A model generated the notes under the pieces. It was not told the origin of the DNA, did not search any database, and worked only from the letters and a program-made list of their open reading frames with translations. The position numbers and the translations under genes were made by a program. This document shows positions 60,938-64,000 of a stretch of 64,000 bases of DNA, piece after piece (the first letter of the stretch is position 1; every line of letters begins with the position of its first letter). Origin of the DNA: Nostoc sp. UHCC 0870 (GTDB lineage: Bacteria; Cyanobacteriota; Cyanobacteriia; Cyanobacteriales; Nostocaceae); contig NZ_CP091913.1 of the NCBI RefSeq assembly GCF_022063185.1, forward strand, positions 388,501 to 452,500, in the 5' to 3' direction.

Positions 60938-61692
60938 AGGGCAAAAAAATTAAAGAAAATTGACATGGTGCTGAGTATCCCAGCAAATTGATCTTAATGT
61001 GACTGGCGATACTTTTACTTGTTTCTTTAATAAACTGCAAAAACTTGTTTAAGCAAAAGCGTTTGCGTTCCGCATCGTAGCATAACATCACCATCCAATC
61101 TGTGACAAAATAGTTTTGTTGTCTTAGAGTCAGACTTGTTGCTACAGTTTGGATGAATATGGCGCGATGATTGATGATACCAGTAACTATGCAATCAGTT
61201 GGTGCTGAGTTCTTACCTATTCTGCCTCTTACACTATAAATAAGTAAATCACCAGAATGCAGGAAAATACTTACCTCATAGCACAATTGTTGCTCTGTTG
61301 AATCAGATCCAATTGAACTAATTTAGGGGAAATTCCTCAACATCCTGGTGCTTTTCTAGCGGTAGTTCCGCTATTAGGGTAAAAGTAAAGGGTTTTGAAA
61401 GCATATAACAGCTATTGGAAATTTATTGTATCAACACACACATTTTATTGAGGATTTTGAATCCGTAAGTACCGTTTCATCTTTTGGGAATCAAAAAACA
61501 TTATTAAGATATATAATCTTGATATTAAGAGAGTTATAGATTTGAAATTTTCTATATATGTTTGAATTTACTAACAAAAATCTGTGATAAATCTCCGAAA
61601 TATCCAAATCCATAAAGTAAATGAATTACCAGGTTTACTTTAGCTCGATATATCATTAAAATAATCTCAGCAAAAAATTCGCAGAACTTTAC
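60938..61692. other. 755-bp intergenic region
   Basis: AT-rich, especially after 61430. One overlapping frame of 133 codons (60885-61286 minus) has no family likeness and overlaps miaE, so it is discounted. No repeats of note. Confidence 0.5.
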
Positions 61693-63303
61693 ATGGACTG
61701 GATTACCCTACTGCGATCGCTACAGTCTGATTTTATTAAAAGATTATCATCTGGTTGTTTACTTCATTGTGAAAATGAAGGTCAATATAGTGAATTGACA
61801 ATTATTTCCGGTGAGAGATTAAAAGCCTTACGGAATTTTTGTTGGCAGATGGCGGAAAAATATAAGCGCGTTTCGCCAGTCCGGGATGTTTTTATTAGCT
61901 ACCTCAAGGGAAAATTGGGTGAGGAAGTTGTTAAAGAGCGTTTAGCTGATTTTATTACAGAAGTAGACTATGAAAAGCGATTTGGTGGTGATGGGAAGAT
62001 AGATTTTACTCTCACGGCCGATCCTTCTCTTGGTGTTGAGGTAAAATCTCGTCATGGCAGTATTGATCGAGTGAGATGGTCAGTTAGTTCTGAAGAAGTT
62101 GAAAAAAATGCCGTGGTAGTTTGCATTTTAATTCAAGAAGCTGTGCATGAAGCACAATCAGAATATCACTTGTTATTAGCTGGGTTTCTTCCCACACGGA
62201 TGATTAAATTGAAAACCGGCAGCATATCTTTCGGGATAGATCAATTGTTATATGCTGGTGGCTTATATTGTTATTTGGAACAGTTACAATCTACTAACAA
62301 TAATTATGTTGTCCAGCAAAAAAAATTGGTAAGCAAACAGCCAAGATTGTTATTCCCAATCGATACAAATAAAGTAAATGTTAATCATCCTGAAATATAC
62401 AATTATAGAGAGTTACCCATAGATTATAAACAACTGGGTGATGAATGTTTTAGTAAAGGAGAATATGCTGCGGCTATTAGCAACTATAGTCAAGCTTTAA
62501 AATTGAATATGCAAAATACAGAATTATATTATAAACGGGGGTTAGCTTATGATCAATTAGGAGATTATAAAAAAGCGATCGCAGATTATTCTCAAGTCAT
62601 TAATATAAATATAGATGATGCTAAAGCTTACCATCAGCGTGGTTTGGCTTTATCTAAACTGGGAGCTTATGAAGCGGCAATTGATGATTATACCCAGTCA
62701 ATCAGAATTAATCCTCATGCTGCTATCGCTTATAAAAACCGTGCAGAAGCACGCTCTTGCTTAGGAGATAATCAAGGAGCGATTGAAGATTATAATCAGG
62801 CGATTAAAATTAATCCTCAATATGGGGATATAAATAAAAATCGTGATATGGCTCGTTATATTGTCGGCAATCAGCCGGGATTTAATCAAGCAATGCAGCT
62901 TAACCCTAACGATGCCAATGCTTACAAGAATCGTGGTAATGCTCGTGCGGATATTGGAGACTACCAAGGTGCGATCGCAGATTATACTCAAGCAATACAG
63001 ATAAATCCCCATCTGGCCGATGTCTATTATAACCGGGGTAACGTGCGTTGTGATGTAGGCGACGAAGAAGGCGCGATCGCAGATTACACCCAGGCAATAC
63101 AAATTAATGCTAATTATGCAGATGCGTATTATAACCGAGGTAATATCTATGCTGGCATGAAAAATCTACAAGCGGCAATTACAGATTTTCAAAAAGCAGC
63201 AAATATCTATCGTCAAGAAGGGAATTTAGCAGCACTCAAAGATACAAAAGACAGAATCTTAGAGTTAGAAATAATAGAATCAATCGATATATTAAATTTT
63301 TAG
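61693..63303 (+). CDS. PD-(D/E)XK nuclease-like domain fused to TPR repeats
   Basis: 536 residues. N-terminal domain (about 1-200): GKLGEEVVKERLADFI (acidic helix), then DGKIDFTL with Asp104 and GVEVKSRHG with Glu116-x-Lys118, the classic D...ExK order of restriction-like nucleases. The C-terminal 300 residues carry about eight TPR units, from GDECFSKGEYAAAISNYSQAL to YYNRGNIYAGMKNLQAAITDF; one (GNQPGFNQAMQLN) is short. TPRs would supply protein binding. A cytosolic nuclease with partner-docking module, perhaps defence- or repair-linked; no partner gene is next to it. The ATG start is at 61693. Confidence 0.82.
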   Translation: MDWITLLRSLQSDFIKRLSSGCLLHCENEGQYSELTIISGERLKALRNFCWQMAEKYKRVSPVRDVFISYLKGKLGEEVVKERLADFITEVDYEKRFGGDGKIDFTLTADPSLGVEVKSRHGSIDRVRWSVSSEEVEKNAVVVCILIQEAVHEAQSEYHLLLAGFLPTRMIKLKTGSISFGIDQLLYAGGLYCYLEQLQSTNNNYVVQQKKLVSKQPRLLFPIDTNKVNVNHPEIYNYRELPIDYKQLGDECFSKGEYAAAISNYSQALKLNMQNTELYYKRGLAYDQLGDYKKAIADYSQVININIDDAKAYHQRGLALSKLGAYEAAIDDYTQSIRINPHAAIAYKNRAEARSCLGDNQGAIEDYNQAIKINPQYGDINKNRDMARYIVGNQPGFNQAMQLNPNDANAYKNRGNARADIGDYQGAIADYTQAIQINPHLADVYYNRGNVRCDVGDEEGAIADYTQAIQINANYADAYYNRGNIYAGMKNLQAAITDFQKAANIYRQEGNLAALKDTKDRILELEIIESIDILNF

Positions 63304-63440
63304 TTAAAAAAACCACCCCACCAAACCTAGGTTTTATCTCGCTTCCCCGTTTACCCATCGTATTTTTTCACTCATCCGTAATTTCAGCCAAAAAATGGGA
63401 AATACAAGTTAAGTATTCCATTAAAAATAGGTCTGACAAA

Positions 63441-64000
63441 ATGATTTTGAGTTTAAAAAATCTTAGCAACGTCTGTGCAGTAGGTTTATTGCTTGGTGCT
63501 AGCAGCTTTCATCAATTAGCTATAGCTAATACAAACAATCAAATGCAACCATTAGCACAACAGCAAATTAAAACTACTAATTCTCAGATACACCCAGTAT
63601 TTAAGATTATTCTGCCCAAATTAAAGCAAAAAAGCCAGATTAAAATCTTATTACCAAAATATATTCCTGAATCTGACGGCACAAACCCAATTTACGCCAT
63701 TCTAGAAACTGCTACAGCCAAAAAATATGAAATTCTCCTAGGTTTTACTCCTGACTGCACAGGTGGAACAGCTTGCCGTTTGGGTGTAGTTTCTGCTGAA
63801 GCCGTCACCCGCAAAACACCCCGCCTCACTGGTAAACGTGTCATTTTAGCTAAGGGTATTACTGGCTATTTTGTAGATTTTCGTTGTGGTGCTAATTGCT
63901 CAGATGCTACCCTAACTTGGCGACAAAAGGGTGTGCAATATGCTCTTGGGTTGAAAGCTGGTAAACGTGAGTATTTAATCAAAATGGCTAACTCTGCCAT
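63441..64000 (+). CDS. Secreted conserved protein, 3'-truncated by window edge
   Basis: Begins MILSLKNLSNVCAVGLLLGA followed by SSFHQLAIANTNN, a signal peptide. The visible mature region (about 160 residues) includes FKIILPKLKQKSQIKILLPKYIP, YEILLGFTPDCTGGTACRLG and VDFRCGANCSDATLTWRQKGVQYALGLKAGKREYLIKMA. Two Cys pairs (DCTGGTAC, RCGANC) suggest disulfides in the periplasm. The family is not named. ATG at 63441; no strong ribosome site. Confidence 0.7.
   Translation, partial: MILSLKNLSNVCAVGLLLGASSFHQLAIANTNNQMQPLAQQQIKTTNSQIHPVFKIILPKLKQKSQIKILLPKYIPESDGTNPIYAILETATAKKYEILLGFTPDCTGGTACRLGVVSAEAVTRKTPRLTGKRVILAKGITGYFVDFRCGANCSDATLTWRQKGVQYALGLKAGKREYLIKMANSA

Noticed and set aside
60885..61286. 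133-codon minus frame
   Set aside because: Overlaps the miaE start and shows no conserved motif; codon pattern unlike neighbours.

Overview
The window reads as chromosome of a filamentous, heterocyst-type cyanobacterium (Nostoc/Anabaena/Trichormus group). Evidence: very frequent GCGATCGC (HIP1) octamers, abundant 7-bp tandem repeats and tiny dispersed palindromic elements in intergenic DNA, a type A RNase P RNA carrying such 7-bp repeats inside it, and cyanobacterial families (Psb32-like TPM protein, PlmA-type GntR regulator, ABA4-like protein, DUF4346, DUF3181-like). No rRNA, CRISPR array or prophage was seen.

Layout. 1-9.4 kb: end of an MFS transporter, tRNA-Arg, moaC, small conserved proteins, ABA4-like, a CobW-type metallochaperone GTPase, a DUF697-type GTPase, a sugar transferase, surE and an M48-family protein that has lost metal ligands. 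9.7-12.1 kb: a compact restriction-modification-like island (HTH frame without a normal start codon, beta-class DNA methyltransferase, convergent putative endonuclease). 12.3-25.7 kb: psb32-like, a GNAT-like protein, a RibD-like reductase, a sensor kinase, an oxidoreductase, rnc, rnpB, corA, a secreted protein and an ABC exporter. 25.8-31.6 kb: tRNA-Tyr, tRNA-Thr, nadA, a phosphoesterase, tRNA-Ser, then an accessory patch with a decayed toxin-antitoxin remnant, a solo tnpB element, a glycine-rich mini-protein and a ribbon-helix-helix mini-gene. 31.6-50.4 kb: an rpsA-like gene, a dienelactone hydrolase, plmA-like, an Rpn-like nuclease relative, an alpha/beta hydrolase, the tig-clpP-clpX protein quality-control operon, divergent asd-dapA-rnj (lysine/diaminopimelate branch plus RNase J), a lipid kinase, a metallophosphatase and conserved hypotheticals. 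50.4-64 kb: tRNA-Arg, an IS66-like transposase, argS, cobS, a PPC-domain protein, comF-like, GNAT, VOC, miaE, a PD-(D/E)XK nuclease-TPR fusion and a truncated secreted protein.

The most interesting signals are: (i) two families of 23-48 bp elements, each copy flanked by a 5-bp direct repeat and often lodged in 7-bp tandem repeats; (ii) the R-M-like island and its possibly frameshifted or unusually initiated HTH; (iii) a predicted nuclease-TPR fusion; (iv) a predicted pseudo-metalloprotease; (v) the mosaic of minimal mobile and toxin-antitoxin remnants around 28.8-31.5 kb. All functions are inferred by reading translated sequence; no database search was run.
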